DNA from: Shewanella acanthi | GTDB taxonomy: Bacteria; Pseudomonadota; Gammaproteobacteria; Enterobacterales; Shewanellaceae | Direction of reading: 5' to 3' | DNA length: 64,000 nucleotides | Assembly: GCF_019457475.1 (NCBI RefSeq) | Contig: NZ_CP080413.1 | Location: 2,790,001-2,854,000 of the forward strand | In this document: positions 48,705 to 57,631 of the stretch, piece after piece | Numbering within the stretch: position 1 is the first letter of the stretch | How the letters are laid out: every line of letters begins with the position of its first letter | Program-made: the position numbers and the translations under genes | Notes under the pieces: model-generated | Databases searched by the model: none | Seen by the model: the letters and a program-made list of their open reading frames with translations, nothing else | What the model was told of the DNA's origin: nothing

Positions 48705-49672
48705 CTTACGCCCTCCCCAAAAGGCTCTTCCATTTTGCGACTTGCCACCATTGGCGAATACGACTCACCAATCGAACAAATATCATCCGCAAAACATTCA
48801 AATGTTCGTTTAGAACCAAAACTTACAGGCAAACATTTGTATTTGCAACTATCCAAAAGTGCCATAAAACCTGCAAAAATTGACCAAATCACACTTTACA
48901 ATTGGTATGACCAAGCCGAAAATACAAGTATAAATTACTGATTATAAATAAATTATTTAATTTAAAAATTATAATTACTTTTTCAGCATGAAATTTGTCT
49001 GACAACTTTACCAATCAGATATCGATGTAATTTATTACGTAATTTAATTACCTAAATATTTTAAATGTTTACATTTATTTATACATACTCCACTTTAGTA
49101 GTATTCACCATATGTTTTGAACTCACGCAAGGGGAAAGTACAAAAAATTAATAAAAACAGCAATTTAACAAATTAACAACAAGCAATAAATTCAAACAAC
49201 CGTTTAAACCTTACCTTTACGTAAACATACGGCAACATCGATAAAATGAATACCAGTAATCAAGTCGTGTTTCTCGATCAACAAGCACAATTGACTTGGT
49301 TAACTCGCAAAAAAATTACTTTTTTATAAAAAAAATGAAACATTATCTTTGGTGGGATAAAAATAGTGGAAATTTGCGGCCGCTCAGTGAAAAAGGATGA
49401 ATAGAAAAGGTACTGTCTGACGAAGTATTCATTGTCTATGGAGCTTGAATATCAAGTAATAACGTGGGGATGGATGATGTTAGAGCCAATATTTCGGTCA
49501 ATTCCATTGCAGAGATGGCGTATTAAGACAACTACACCAAATTAGGTTGTCATCGAACATTGCTCTGTAACGCCATATAATCGATTAGGGAAAAGTAATG
49601 AATTCAATTAAGAGAGCAACTCATAACTAAAAACGCCATTCGCTGTAATATCAGTGCTCCCCAAATAATGGC
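48705..49672. other. Long AT-rich intergenic region upstream of aceBA
   Basis: No convincing gene occupies these 968 bases. It holds a 14-bp palindrome (AACATT-CA-AATGTT, 48793-48806) close to aceB and HexR-like palindromes at 49026-49052. The part at 49380-49670 is less AT-rich and contains an 18-codon micro-frame with protein-like composition (49470-49526), which may be decayed coding sequence. Overlapping frames at 48421-48941 look like chance. Confidence 0.5.
49026..49052. promoter_or_regulatory. HexR-like operator upstream of aceBA
   Basis: Two overlapping palindromic sequences, TGTAATTTATTACG (from 49026) and CGTAATTTAATTACC (49038-49052), are close to the TGTAATTAAATTACA-type motif I recall for the HexR sugar-metabolism regulator of Shewanella, whose regulon is reported to include aceBA. 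It is about 325 bases upstream of the aceB ATG, far for a simple operator. The region is very AT-rich, so chance similarity is possible. Confidence 0.4.
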
Positions 49673-51443
49673 TTAGTTGACATTTTCCCGATCGCCACGC
49701 ATTAGCGATTCGAGCTCGGCCTTCCCCTTAGTTGATATATCCAAGAGTTTAGCTAAGTCGTCTTGATGTGCAGCTCCGGCAATCACTAGGTTCTTATCAT
49801 GCTCGGCGAAGATTTTAACCCGTTCATTGGCCTGCACTTGCGATAAACCTAAGCCTTGGAGGACTTTCTCACTGGCCGATAATGCCGAACCGAAGGTTTC
49901 ACGATACACATCGGTGACACCTAAACTCAGTAACCGATAGGCATGATTACGATCCCTTGCCCGAGCGACGATATGAATATGGGGAAAATAGGTCATCACT
50001 TGATGGGCAATTTCGAGCGAATCTTCGACGTTATCCACTGCAAGTAATAACAGCCTTGAACGGGCAATCCCCGCCGACATCAGCATATCTAGCCTGCGGG
50101 CATCGCCAAAATAGACTTCCCCCCCCGTATTTACGGATAACATCCACATGACTGGCGTCCTTATCCAAGGCGACGAATGGAATACCTGATGAAGCAAGAA
50201 TACGACCCGTTATCTGCCCTACTCGCCCAAAACCCGCGATAATCACCTCAGAGTCAGTGGGATTGATGGTATCAGGTAATCGAGTTTCAACCACTTTAGA
50301 CTTAGTTGAACGGAACAGGCTGAAGATCATCGGTGTAATTGCCATCGATAAGCCAATTGCAAGCACTAATACTTGCGCAATTCTAACGTCCACAATATTG
50401 GAAAGCTGAGCTTGGGATAACAACACAAAGGCAAACTCACCGCCCTCGGCGAGGATCAATCCTAGCGCAATACTTGGTCGCCAAGTGTGGTGGCGTAAAC
50501 GCCCGAGGAAAATCAACATCAGCGTCTTAATCGCCAGCATGCCTAAAAGTGTAGCGACAATGAGTAAGGGCTCGGTTAAGAAGAGCTTAAGATCCATACT
50601 CATCCCAACCGCCATAAAGAATAAGCCTAACAGCAGCCCCTTAAAGGGCTCGATATCGGTTTCTAGCTGATGTCGATAGCTTGAGTTAGCAAGCATGATC
50701 CCCGCAAGGAAGGCGCCCATCCCCGCAGACAAACCGAGTATGGCCATAAGTTCAGCACTGCCCATCACGAGTAGCAAGGCAAATGCGGTTAGCACTTCGC
50801 GTACGCCACTACTGGCAACGATAGCTAATATCCGGGGCAGCAAGTACTTACCCACTAACACAAATCCGACTAACGCGGCGCAGGTCCAGTACCAAGGCAC
50901 AGCATGGTGAGCAATTTGCGCCGAATGAGGGGCGAGGTAAGCAGTGAGTAACAGCATGGGGATAACGGCAAGGTCTTGCATCAACAGCACCCCAAAGGCA
51001 TCGCGACCAAGGTGGGTTGTCAGCAATCGATGCTCACTCATCAGTTGTACAGCAAAGGCGGTTGAAGACAATGACAGGGCCGCACCAACAATTACCGCCG
51101 CTTCAATTGAAAGCCCTAAACTCCAAGCAATGCCACCAATCGCAAGCCATGAGAGCAGTAACTGACCGCTACCTAAACCAAAGATAGCGCTGCGCAGTTC
51201 CCACAATTTAGTGGGGTTGAGCTCAAGCCCCAACACAAACAGCATGAGTACGACACCCAGCTCGGCAAAATGTAATACAGCAGAAGGCTCAGAGACTAAC
51301 GCCAGACCGCCGGGACCTAAAATAACCCCAGCCGCAAGATAAGAAAGAATAGGGCCTGCGCCGAAACGCTTCCCAAGTGGCACAAAAATCACTGCAGCTA
51401 ACAGGAATAACAATACCGACGAGAGCATGCTTGAATCTTCCAT
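49673..51443 (-). pseudogene. Kef-type K+/H+ antiporter with NAD-binding (TrkA-N) domain, frameshifted in a G8 tract
   Basis: The parent gene encodes a CPA2-family antiporter of about 589 residues: about 12 membrane helices (1-380, beginning MEDSSMLSSVLLFLLAAVIF) and a C-terminal TrkA-N domain with the Rossmann motif IIAGFGRVGQITGRIL (near 395). The first frame runs from 51443 to 50031 and the continuation is in another frame ending at 49673. The break is at a run of eight G on the coding strand (50119-50126). With seven G the sequence would read IRKYGGEVYFGDARRLDML without interruption; with eight it turns into unrelated residues and stops. Either a real mutation, a phase-variable tract, or a sequencing error. 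If real, the channel part would remain but lack most of its regulatory domain. Confidence 0.85.
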
Positions 51444-51647
51444 GACACTCCAACAGGGTAAGAATGAAGACCAATAAGGTCTTAATCACTAATTAAGAGT
51501 GGACGTTTACAATGATACGCCAAGTCTGCCCTGTTGAACCGAACAATTATTGATCAAATTATGTTCGCACAACATATTGATAGACTTGACCTGTCTAGAT
51601 AATCCTAAAAGTGCAAACCAGAATTGATAGTGCCCATGGAAAGCGAA

Positions 51648-53462
51648 TTAGAGTGCTTTAGTCGACTCGACCGCGGGCTGATTAACTAACGGCTTATTGA
51701 TGTTAGTAGCGCGTTTACTTGAAACCATAGTCTCGGCATAACAACATACGGTATTACGGCCGCTTGATTTAGCGGCATAAAGAGCCATGTCCGCACGGTG
51801 TAAGAGAGGATCAAGACTCAAATCATCTTGCTTTAAACCACTTACACCAAAACTGGCGGTGATATTAAATTGATGTCCCGATAGATGGGTATCGATTGCA
51901 GCGATTTTAGTTCGGCATAATTCTGCAACCTCTCTCCCCTTTTCGACATTGGCGTAGGGTAAAAATATCGCAAATTCCTCACCACCAATGCGGGCAAGTA
52001 CATCGCCATTACGGATGCAGGATTTAAGAGATTCAGCTACTTTCTTTAAGGCCCAATCACCAGTGCCATGCCCAAAGGAATCATTGATTTGTTTGAAATA
52101 ATCAAGATCGAATAGGATCACGCAAAAATCACCACCACGAGCAGCCACTTGCACAAACAAGTTTTCGCCGAGATCTTGGCCTGCGCCACGATTGAGCACC
52201 CCAGTGAGCGCATCTATTTTAGCCATACGCATAAACTTACGTTTTTGTAAGGTGCCCACCACCAACAATATCCCCAAGAAGAATATGCCACCAACCAAAA
52301 TCGTAATGAACATCAGCATGTTGGTGTATTCACGTTCTTTAACTGTTTGCTGGGCGATATAAAGTTCACGCTCTTTATTAAGCAGATTTATTTCGCGTAT
52401 TTGCTCATCGGCGTTAAATTTGGCCGACTGATACGCCAAGTTTTTAATTTTAGCCTCATCGAGGATCTGCTGATTATAACCCTGCTCTTTATTCGAATAT
52501 TCATAGGCTTGCTGATAATCATTTCGCTGAGCGGACAATTGTGCCATGACGCGCGTAGCCTTGTATTTATGCTCTGTGGTACTAGGCTCATCCGCTAACC
52601 CCATCACAAACTGGGCATGCTCATTCGCCTTTTGCAAATCTTTAATACCGAGGTAGGCCTCCGCAAGGAGGGCATGCACACTGTTAATCTCAAGCTGATA
52701 TTTGAACAGTTCGTATTTTTTGAGGGCATCCAAAAGATAGGGAATAGCCTCTGAAGGTTGCATTAGTTTCAGTTTAGATTCACCCATGCCCTTTAAGGCA
52801 ATATTTGCAACCAAAGGTACTTCTACTGAATCACAATAAGTTCTTGTGGATTGAAACTCATCAAAGGCAATAGCAAAATTTTTAAACTCTAAGCTATGCA
52901 CTGCCAGATATAACTTAGCAAAGCAAATATCTTTGGTGTCCTTTTCGGTGGCAAGTGAAAGCGCTTTTGAAGCATAAATTCCCACATCCTCTGTCGCCCC
53001 CATCGCAATATATAGACCGGCAATACGGATATAAGATGTGCGTTTAAAATTCACGTTTTCAATGCGTTCAATAAGCGCCAAACTTTTTGCCAGTGCATCG
53101 AAGGCATCCTTGAAATTGCGCTGGGCAACATTCGCTGTGGCAAGATAGTTATATGCAGAAAACAGCAAATCCACATCATGCACTAAGAGTTCAACACGTC
53201 TTAAAGTTTCAATTGCTTCTTGATACTTACCATTAAAAGTCAGTGACGCCCCTTTAAAAATCAAGAAACGTCCCTGTTGCTGGTGCGTCATATGCTCAAA
53301 ATCGGCTTCTAACACTGGAAGCTTAGCCGCCACAGCAGATAAATCTGTGTACTGTAATTTTGCAATTTCATTCAGCGCGACATCATAATCCACGGTCGCG
53401 GCAACTAAGGGCATACAAAAGATACCCAACACCACACCTATTAACGCGCTGAATCGCTTCAA
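51648..53462 (-). CDS. Exported TPR-repeat diguanylate cyclase (GGDEF), directly downstream of sonA
   Basis: A 604-residue protein: signal peptide (1-22, MKRFSALIGVVLGIFCMPLVAA), a periplasmic region of TPR-like helical repeats (about 35-340), a coiled coil (345-375), one membrane helix (about 380-403) and a cytoplasmic GGDEF domain (about 415-575) with the intact motif GGEEF near 492. It should make cyclic-di-GMP in response to a periplasmic signal. The only start that keeps the signal peptide is a TTG at 53462, which directly follows the TAA of sonA in the same frame; the GGTGAG inside the sonA end can serve as ribosome binding site. Translation is therefore coupled to sonA. Confidence 0.88.
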   Translation of the reverse strand: MKRFSALIGVVLGIFCMPLVAATVDYDVALNEIAKLQYTDLSAVAAKLPVLEADFEHMTHQQQGRFLIFKGASLTFNGKYQEAIETLRRVELLVHDVDLLFSAYNYLATANVAQRNFKDAFDALAKSLALIERIENVNFKRTSYIRIAGLYIAMGATEDVGIYASKALSLATEKDTKDICFAKLYLAVHSLEFKNFAIAFDEFQSTRTYCDSVEVPLVANIALKGMGESKLKLMQPSEAIPYLLDALKKYELFKYQLEINSVHALLAEAYLGIKDLQKANEHAQFVMGLADEPSTTEHKYKATRVMAQLSAQRNDYQQAYEYSNKEQGYNQQILDEAKIKNLAYQSAKFNADEQIREINLLNKERELYIAQQTVKEREYTNMLMFITILVGGIFFLGILLVVGTLQKRKFMRMAKIDALTGVLNRGAGQDLGENLFVQVAARGGDFCVILFDLDYFKQINDSFGHGTGDWALKKVAESLKSCIRNGDVLARIGGEEFAIFLPYANVEKGREVAELCRTKIAAIDTHLSGHQFNITASFGVSGLKQDDLSLDPLLHRADMALYAAKSSGRNTVCCYAETMVSSKRATNINKPLVNQPAVESTKAL

Positions 53463-53678
53463 TTACTCACCATTTCCTTGATAGATAATTAGATAGGACT
53501 GATAGTTTTCTTCGCCGCTGAGTGCTTTGAGTTTTTCCATGTCGCCCGCCATCACCGCACTAATCTCTTCATCATTTAACCCGTGGGCACGCATTACGGA
53601 TTCTGGATCTTGTTTATAGGCATCCATTAATTGTGCATCTTGACCTAACTGAGTAAAAAAATCTGATAAATTAGACAT
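53463..53678 (-). CDS. sonA: Split-borosin RiPP precursor peptide (SonA-like)
   Basis: A 71-residue peptide that I identify as the substrate of a split (type IV) borosin alpha-N-methyltransferase, as described for SonA of Shewanella oneidensis. The first ~50 residues (MSNLSDFFTQLGQDAQLMDA onward) form the helical borosin-binding domain. The C-terminal core is YQSYLIIYQGNGE. Counting from the start methionine, Leu63 and Ile65 coincide with the two residues reported as N-methylated in SonA. GGGAG lies five bases before the ATG. The methyltransferase gene is 57 bases upstream. The name is by resemblance from memory; no alignment was run. Confidence 0.87.
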   Translation of the reverse strand: MSNLSDFFTQLGQDAQLMDAYKQDPESVMRAHGLNDEEISAVMAGDMEKLKALSGEENYQSYLIIYQGNGE

Positions 53679-53735
53679 GTATTCTCCCTATTATTGATAA
53701 ATTTTTAATTTTAGGTCGCAAAATTACGCGGTGAC

Positions 53736-54527
53736 TTATCCTAAATCCTCAGGGCGAATACCTAGCTTAGCTAAAATAGCATAGTTGTATTCCAGTTTCA
53801 TTGCAGGTGGAATAATCAAAGTACTAATGGGACTTAGATTAGCCTCGGGCAACAAAGATAGCGGTAAACGCTCAATTCGTGGATTTTGGATAGGTAAATT
53901 TGCCGCCTCATAGATAATGACTTCATGTGCTAGTGGATACCACTCATTTAATTGGGCGACCAACACTTGTAATCTGTCACTGCTGGTATGGAAATGTGTC
54001 AATGTATGCTCGCCAGCTATGGCGATTTGCCACAGTAATAAATATGCAGTGGGATCCGGTGCGTGCTTAAAAAACATAAATTGGCTGGCCTCGAAACTCT
54101 GATGACCAAAGCTGCCAGGATCTATCCCTAAATCCGCCCACAAACAAGCTTCTGCTGAAATCCCAGGCTCCATCTTGGCAGCAAACCCTTCTGCGCGCGC
54201 CCTCTCTATGGCCATATGTGCAACGCAGGCAAAAACACCTGGGTGACCATAAAGCGCACAAACCGTATTTTTACCTGCTCGTACTGACGTTAAAATTGCA
54301 TTCACCATCTCGTCATAGGTATCGCGGCGATTCTTAAACTCCCCCTGCTGAGCATAAAATTGCTGCAAATTCACAACGCTTGGGTTAATAGATTTAAGCC
54401 ACTGTTGTGCGAAAACGTCTGGCAAGAGTGAAAATACTATATCGGCATGTTCAATATAACTGCGACTGAGCACACTCACCTGACCAGCCAGTTGCAATCC
54501 AGTACCAACACAGATTAAAGACCCCAT
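53736..54527 (-). CDS. sonM: Split-borosin peptide backbone alpha-N-methyltransferase (SonM-like)
   Basis: A 263-residue tetrapyrrole-methylase-fold enzyme expected to use SAM to methylate backbone amides of SonA. It begins MGSLICVGTGLQLAGQVSVL, the glycine-rich SAM-binding opening of the family. Tyr58, Arg67 and Tyr71 (in FYAQQGEF and KNRRDTY) fall at positions I recall as catalytic in SonM. Further motifs are ALYGHPGVFA and MEPGISAEACLWADLG. The start at 54527 follows a GGAGG by four bases; a longer frame to 54542 adds MGGGG and is less likely. Unlike fungal OphMA, the core peptide is not fused but encoded by the next gene. Confidence 0.88.
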   Translation of the reverse strand: MGSLICVGTGLQLAGQVSVLSRSYIEHADIVFSLLPDVFAQQWLKSINPSVVNLQQFYAQQGEFKNRRDTYDEMVNAILTSVRAGKNTVCALYGHPGVFACVAHMAIERARAEGFAAKMEPGISAEACLWADLGIDPGSFGHQSFEASQFMFFKHAPDPTAYLLLWQIAIAGEHTLTHFHTSSDRLQVLVAQLNEWYPLAHEVIIYEAANLPIQNPRIERLPLSLLPEANLSPISTLIIPPAMKLEYNYAILAKLGIRPEDLG

Positions 54528-54901
54528 CCCACCTCCGCCCATTATTTACTCGCCAAATACCAAGCTTGGGCGCACCTCAGCCTTTGTTGGCTGAAAAACC
54601 GATTTAATTAAAGTTGTTACCGCAATAACTCTACCGATAATTTTACAAAAACTCTACACACATACATCATCTTAGCCGCTAATTCACAATTAAATACATT
54701 CAAAAGCTTACAATTTAGTAACATTGAAATTACCAGAAAGTTTTAAAATAAATATCTTGTTCGAAGCTGAACTAAATCATTGGTTCTTGGTCGAAAACTC
54801 ACACAATTTGAACTAGGACGCGTGCAAAACCCAATTACCCTTGTCAGCAGGGGGAATGCTTGGGTATGATGGCCGCCAGATTTTCAGAAGTAGCGCATAC
54901 A
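54528..54901. other. Intergenic region between divergent sonM and bamE
   Basis: These 374 AT-rich bases must hold the promoters of the son genes and of bamE. No clear inverted repeat, riboswitch or small gene is seen. Confidence 0.5.
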
Positions 54902-55393
54902 ATGATTAATAAAAAGCAAAGTATTACCCTGCTGAGCGCTTTTGCGCTCTCTGTCTCGCTCAGTGCCTGTAGCATGTTCGATTGGCTTATCTATAAGCCC
55001 GATATTCCACAAGGTAACTATATGGAGCAACAACAGGTTGAAAAGCTACGTATCGACATGACCAAGGAGCAGGCCGAGTATATTTTGGGTCGCCCCGTTC
55101 TTCGAGACAGTTTTGCCGACGATACTTGGTATTATGTTTACCATTATAAAAGTGGCCGTGATGCCAGCATCACCCACAAAGAACTGATCCTGCATTTTAC
55201 CGGTAACAAACTAAGCTTAGTTAAAGGCGATTACGATTTAAGCCCTGAGTTTAATACGCCACTTGAACAGAGTAAGTTACCGATGGTGAATACAAAGGAA
55301 TCGGCACCATTGGTACCTGCCGAGCGCCCTGATGAAAAGCCATTAGTGAAAGAAAATGATCCGGAAGCTCAGGTCCAAAAACCGATAAAGTAG
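54902..55393 (+). CDS. bamE: Outer-membrane protein assembly lipoprotein BamE (SmpA)
   Basis: BamE is an accessory lipoprotein of the BAM complex that inserts beta-barrels into the outer membrane. The 163-residue protein has a lipoprotein signal with lipobox LSAC (Cys23) and the conserved SmpA/OmlA domain: NYMEQQQVEKLRIDMTKEQ, YILGRPVLRDSFADDTWYY and a GxxxLHF-like ELILHFTGNKL. The C-terminal ~50 residues are Pro/Glu/Lys-rich. The start at 54902 is chosen because MINKKQSITLL gives a normal signal; the frame from 54860 is longer without reason. It is convergent with rnfH. Confidence 0.95.
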   Translation: MINKKQSITLLSAFALSVSLSACSMFDWLIYKPDIPQGNYMEQQQVEKLRIDMTKEQAEYILGRPVLRDSFADDTWYYVYHYKSGRDASITHKELILHFTGNKLSLVKGDYDLSPEFNTPLEQSKLPMVNTKESAPLVPAERPDEKPLVKENDPEAQVQKPIK

Positions 55394-55413
55394 TTTGACC
55401 TCTTTTGAGCAGT

Positions 55414-55439
55414 AAAAAAGCGCCCTAAGGCGCTTTTTT
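55414..55439. terminator. Bidirectional terminator between bamE and rnfH
   Basis: AAAAAAGCGCC / GGCGCTTTTTT with a CTAA loop, perfect 11-bp stem with A and T runs on both sides. Confidence 0.92.
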
Positions 55440-55486
55440 TGAATTTCAAAACATATTTTACAGCTAAATTGAGTGCCAAGTTGACG

Positions 55487-55819
55487 TTAAACTCTGCCGC
55501 CTGTCACCTTGTTAGCGCGTCCTTCATCCTTTGCCTTATCGGCGCGGCGACGGCGAACATCCTTAGGATCGGCAATCAAGGGACGATAAATTTCAACTCG
55601 TTGCCCTGGTAATATGACTTGGTCATGCTTCACGAGATTGCTAAAAACCCCTAGTTTGACCGTGTCTAAATCAATCTCAGGAAAAAAGCTTACCATATTA
55701 CTCTGGCGAACAATCTCAATCGCACTAGTGCCCGGATGCACACTCACAGAGATGACTTTTTGTTGTGTTGGCAATGCATAAATGACATCGACCACAAATT
55801 TATCTGCTTCATTTACCAC
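55487..55819 (-). CDS. rnfH: RnfH family (UPF0125) ubiquitin-like protein
   Basis: A 110-residue protein with the RnfH/YfjF beta-grasp pattern (VDVIYALPTQQKVISVSVHPG, TVKLGVFSNLVKHDQVILPGQRVEIYRPL) and a basic tail. Family function is unclear; in E. coli the homologue (RatB) is paired with RatA. Its start overlaps the end of ratA by 11 bases, so the two genes form the usual ratA-rnfH operon. The bidirectional terminator at 55414-55439 ends the transcript. Confidence 0.92.
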   Translation of the reverse strand: MVNEADKFVVDVIYALPTQQKVISVSVHPGTSAIEIVRQSNMVSFFPEIDLDTVKLGVFSNLVKHDQVILPGQRVEIYRPLIADPKDVRRRRADKAKDEGRANKVTGGRV

Positions 55820-56246
55820 TGTAAATTACCTTAGCGCGGCTCGTAAATGCCGTCACCATTGAAACCATAAGATCGTTGAACACTTTGCCAAATGCCATAT
55901 CGACTAATGAACTAGAAAATTCGAAGTTCAAATCGAATTCAACTTTACAGGCATCTTCAGTTAATTCGGTAAATCGCCATTGTCCAAGCAAGTGCTTGAA
56001 CGGCCCGTTTTCAAGTTGTAAATCAATGCGCTTACCAGGCACAACTTGGTTGCGAGTCGTGAAGGTCTTACGTATCCCAGCCTTACTCACATCTACCGAC
56101 GCCACCATGGTTTTGCCATCAAACTCGAGTACTTTACCGCCGACACAACCGGGTAAAAACTCTTTGTATGATTCAACATCATTAACTAAATCATACATTT
56201 GTATCGCACTAAATCGGACTAACACACTGCGAGAAATTTGTGGCAT
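55809..56246 (-). CDS. ratA: RatA/COQ10-like START-domain protein (ribosome association)
   Basis: A 145-residue SRPBCC/START-like domain protein. The family opening PQISRSVLVRFSAIQMYDLV and the VESYKEFLPGCVGGKVLEF stretch are diagnostic. E. coli RatA binds the 50S subunit and blocks subunit joining when overproduced, while COQ10 homologues bind ubiquinone; which role holds here is unknown. The ATG at 56246 fits the family length; a GTG four codons upstream is possible. It is divergent to smpB, as in E. coli. Confidence 0.9.
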   Translation of the reverse strand: MPQISRSVLVRFSAIQMYDLVNDVESYKEFLPGCVGGKVLEFDGKTMVASVDVSKAGIRKTFTTRNQVVPGKRIDLQLENGPFKHLLGQWRFTELTEDACKVEFDLNFEFSSSLVDMAFGKVFNDLMVSMVTAFTSRAKVIYSGK

Positions 56247-56513
56247 CGCTTTTGGCACTCTTAATCAAAATAATCACGCGATTGAAAGCGAACTCCGCGC
56301 GCCCTAACAAACGAGGGAAGCTAACAAAATTGATTGGGATTCTACCACGATACACAAAAAACGCATCCCTTACTCAACCGCTCATCTAAGCCAATGAATT
56401 TATGCCTTATTGAGCACAAAAAACCACCAACAATATGCCTAGGGCTTGAATTCAGTCAAATAAACCCTTATATCCATTTCAAATTGATTCACCGTGCGTA
56501 TAATGGCGCCACT

Positions 56514-57005
56514 ATGGTAAAGAAAAACTCGAAAAAAGCCGCGCCTGCGACAATCGCACGCAATAAGCGCGCAACCTTCGAATATCGATTCGAAGAGAAA
56601 ATGGAAGCAGGCCTGTCCCTCATGGGATGGGAGGTAAAGTCTATCCGTATGGGCAAAGTCAACCTGTCGGATTGTTATGTTTTTATCAAAAATGGCGAAG
56701 CCTTTATGCACGGCTGTACCATTATTCCACTTAATACCGCGTCAACTCATGTGGTGTGTGACCCAATCCGACTCAAGAAATTACTCCTAAGCCGTAAAGA
56801 GTTAGACAAATTAGCCGGACTTGTGGAACGCCAAGGCTACTCGATTATCCCTATCTCAATGTACTGGCGTAAGGGGGCTTGGGTGAAAGTGGAAATCGGC
56901 CTAGGTAAAGGTAAAAAAGACCATGATAAGCGTGAAGATACCAAAGCGCGCGAGTGGGAAGTTGAAAAAGCCCGCGTAATGAAAAAGGAAAAAACGCGCG
57001 GATAA
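56514..57005 (+). CDS. smpB: SsrA-binding protein SmpB
   Basis: SmpB binds tmRNA and is needed for rescue of stalled ribosomes. The 163-residue protein has the conserved [20 protein letters not shown] opening, [19 protein letters not shown], and the basic C-terminal tail ([20 protein letters not shown]) that enters the ribosomal A site. The start at 56514 matches the family; the frame from 56334 adds 60 residues without homology. Its partner RNA gene ssrA starts 72 bases downstream on the same strand. Confidence 0.97.
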   Translation: MVKKNSKKAAPATIARNKRATFEYRFEEKMEAGLSLMGWEVKSIRMGKVNLSDCYVFIKNGEAFMHGCTIIPLNTASTHVVCDPIRLKKLLLSRKELDKLAGLVERQGYSIIPISMYWRKGAWVKVEIGLGKGKKDHDKREDTKAREWEVEKARVMKKEKTRG

Positions 57006-57077
57006 TGAACAAACGATTGAACTTGCAGCAAATGATACTAGGTTATCTTAATGCTACGGGTTACAATCAAATTTCTT

Positions 57078-57432
57078 GGGGGCGATTCTGGATTCGACAG
57101 GATTCACGAAACCCTGGGAGCATGCCGAGGGGCGGTTGGCCTCGTAAAAAGCCGCAAAGTTATAGTTGCAAACGACGATAACTACGCTCTAGCCGCTTAA
57201 TGCCGCTAGCCATCTACCACACGCTTTGCACATGGGCAGTGGATTTGATGGTCATCTTACATCGTGCTAGCGAGGGAACCCTGTCCGGGGGTGAACCGCG
57301 AAACAGTACCGGACTCACCGTGTGGGATCCTGTCTTTCGGAGTTCAGACGGTTAAACAATAGAAAGACTAAGCATGTAGCGCCTTGGATGTAGGTTTTCT
57401 GGACGCGGGTTCAAGTCCCGCCGCCTCCACCA
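57078..57432 (+). ncRNA. ssrA: Transfer-messenger RNA (tmRNA)
   Basis: The 355-nt gene starts with GGGGGCG (57078-57084), which pairs with CGCCTCC (57422-57428) to form the tRNA-like acceptor stem, followed by ACCA. The TTCAAGTC T-loop sequence precedes it. The tag-coding region is 57168-57200: GCA AAC GAC GAT AAC TAC and on, giving the tag peptide ANDDNYALAA before TAA (the alanine from the charged tmRNA precedes this). The tag ends LAA, as recognised by ClpXP. The gene is intact although an integrase gene follows its 3' end, so insertion has restored the 3' sequence. Confidence 0.97.
57408..57432. other. Probable attachment site (attL) of the island in the tmRNA 3' end
   Basis: Elements with P4-type integrases often insert into the T-arm and acceptor part of ssrA. 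An integrase gene begins 200 bases downstream in the same orientation, and lower-GC accessory genes follow. The right-hand copy of this 3' end is not in the window, so limits are inferred. A search for a second copy of the T-arm and CCGCCTCCACCA beyond 64,000 would define the island. Confidence 0.6.
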
Positions 57433-57444
57433 AATGTAAGGATT

Positions 57445-57464
57445 AAGACGTCTCAGGACGTCTT
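57445..57464 (+). terminator. Rho-independent terminator of tmRNA
   Basis: AAGACGTC / GACGTCTT with a TCAG loop, followed by TTTTCTT, just past the CCA end of tmRNA. Confidence 0.88.
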
Positions 57465-57631
57465 TTTTCTTATCTAAAAACAATAAAATCAATGACTTAT
57501 AGTATCAAAAGGTCTTGGGGCGTCTCACTAAAGCTCAGAGCAATGGTATTTCAACTGGTATGCCAAGGATTTTTAGCCTATCTTTGGTATACCAAGGTAG
57601 AAATCCCCCATATTGAGCGATTGAGAGACTT

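Noticed and set aside
48421..48941. Overlapping plus-strand frames across the aceB start
   Set aside because: They cover the aceB N-terminus and its leader and show no coding character or binding site.
56334..56513. 60-residue N-terminal extension of SmpB
   Set aside because: The family starts at MVKKNSKKA; the extension matches nothing known and would be unusual for SmpB.
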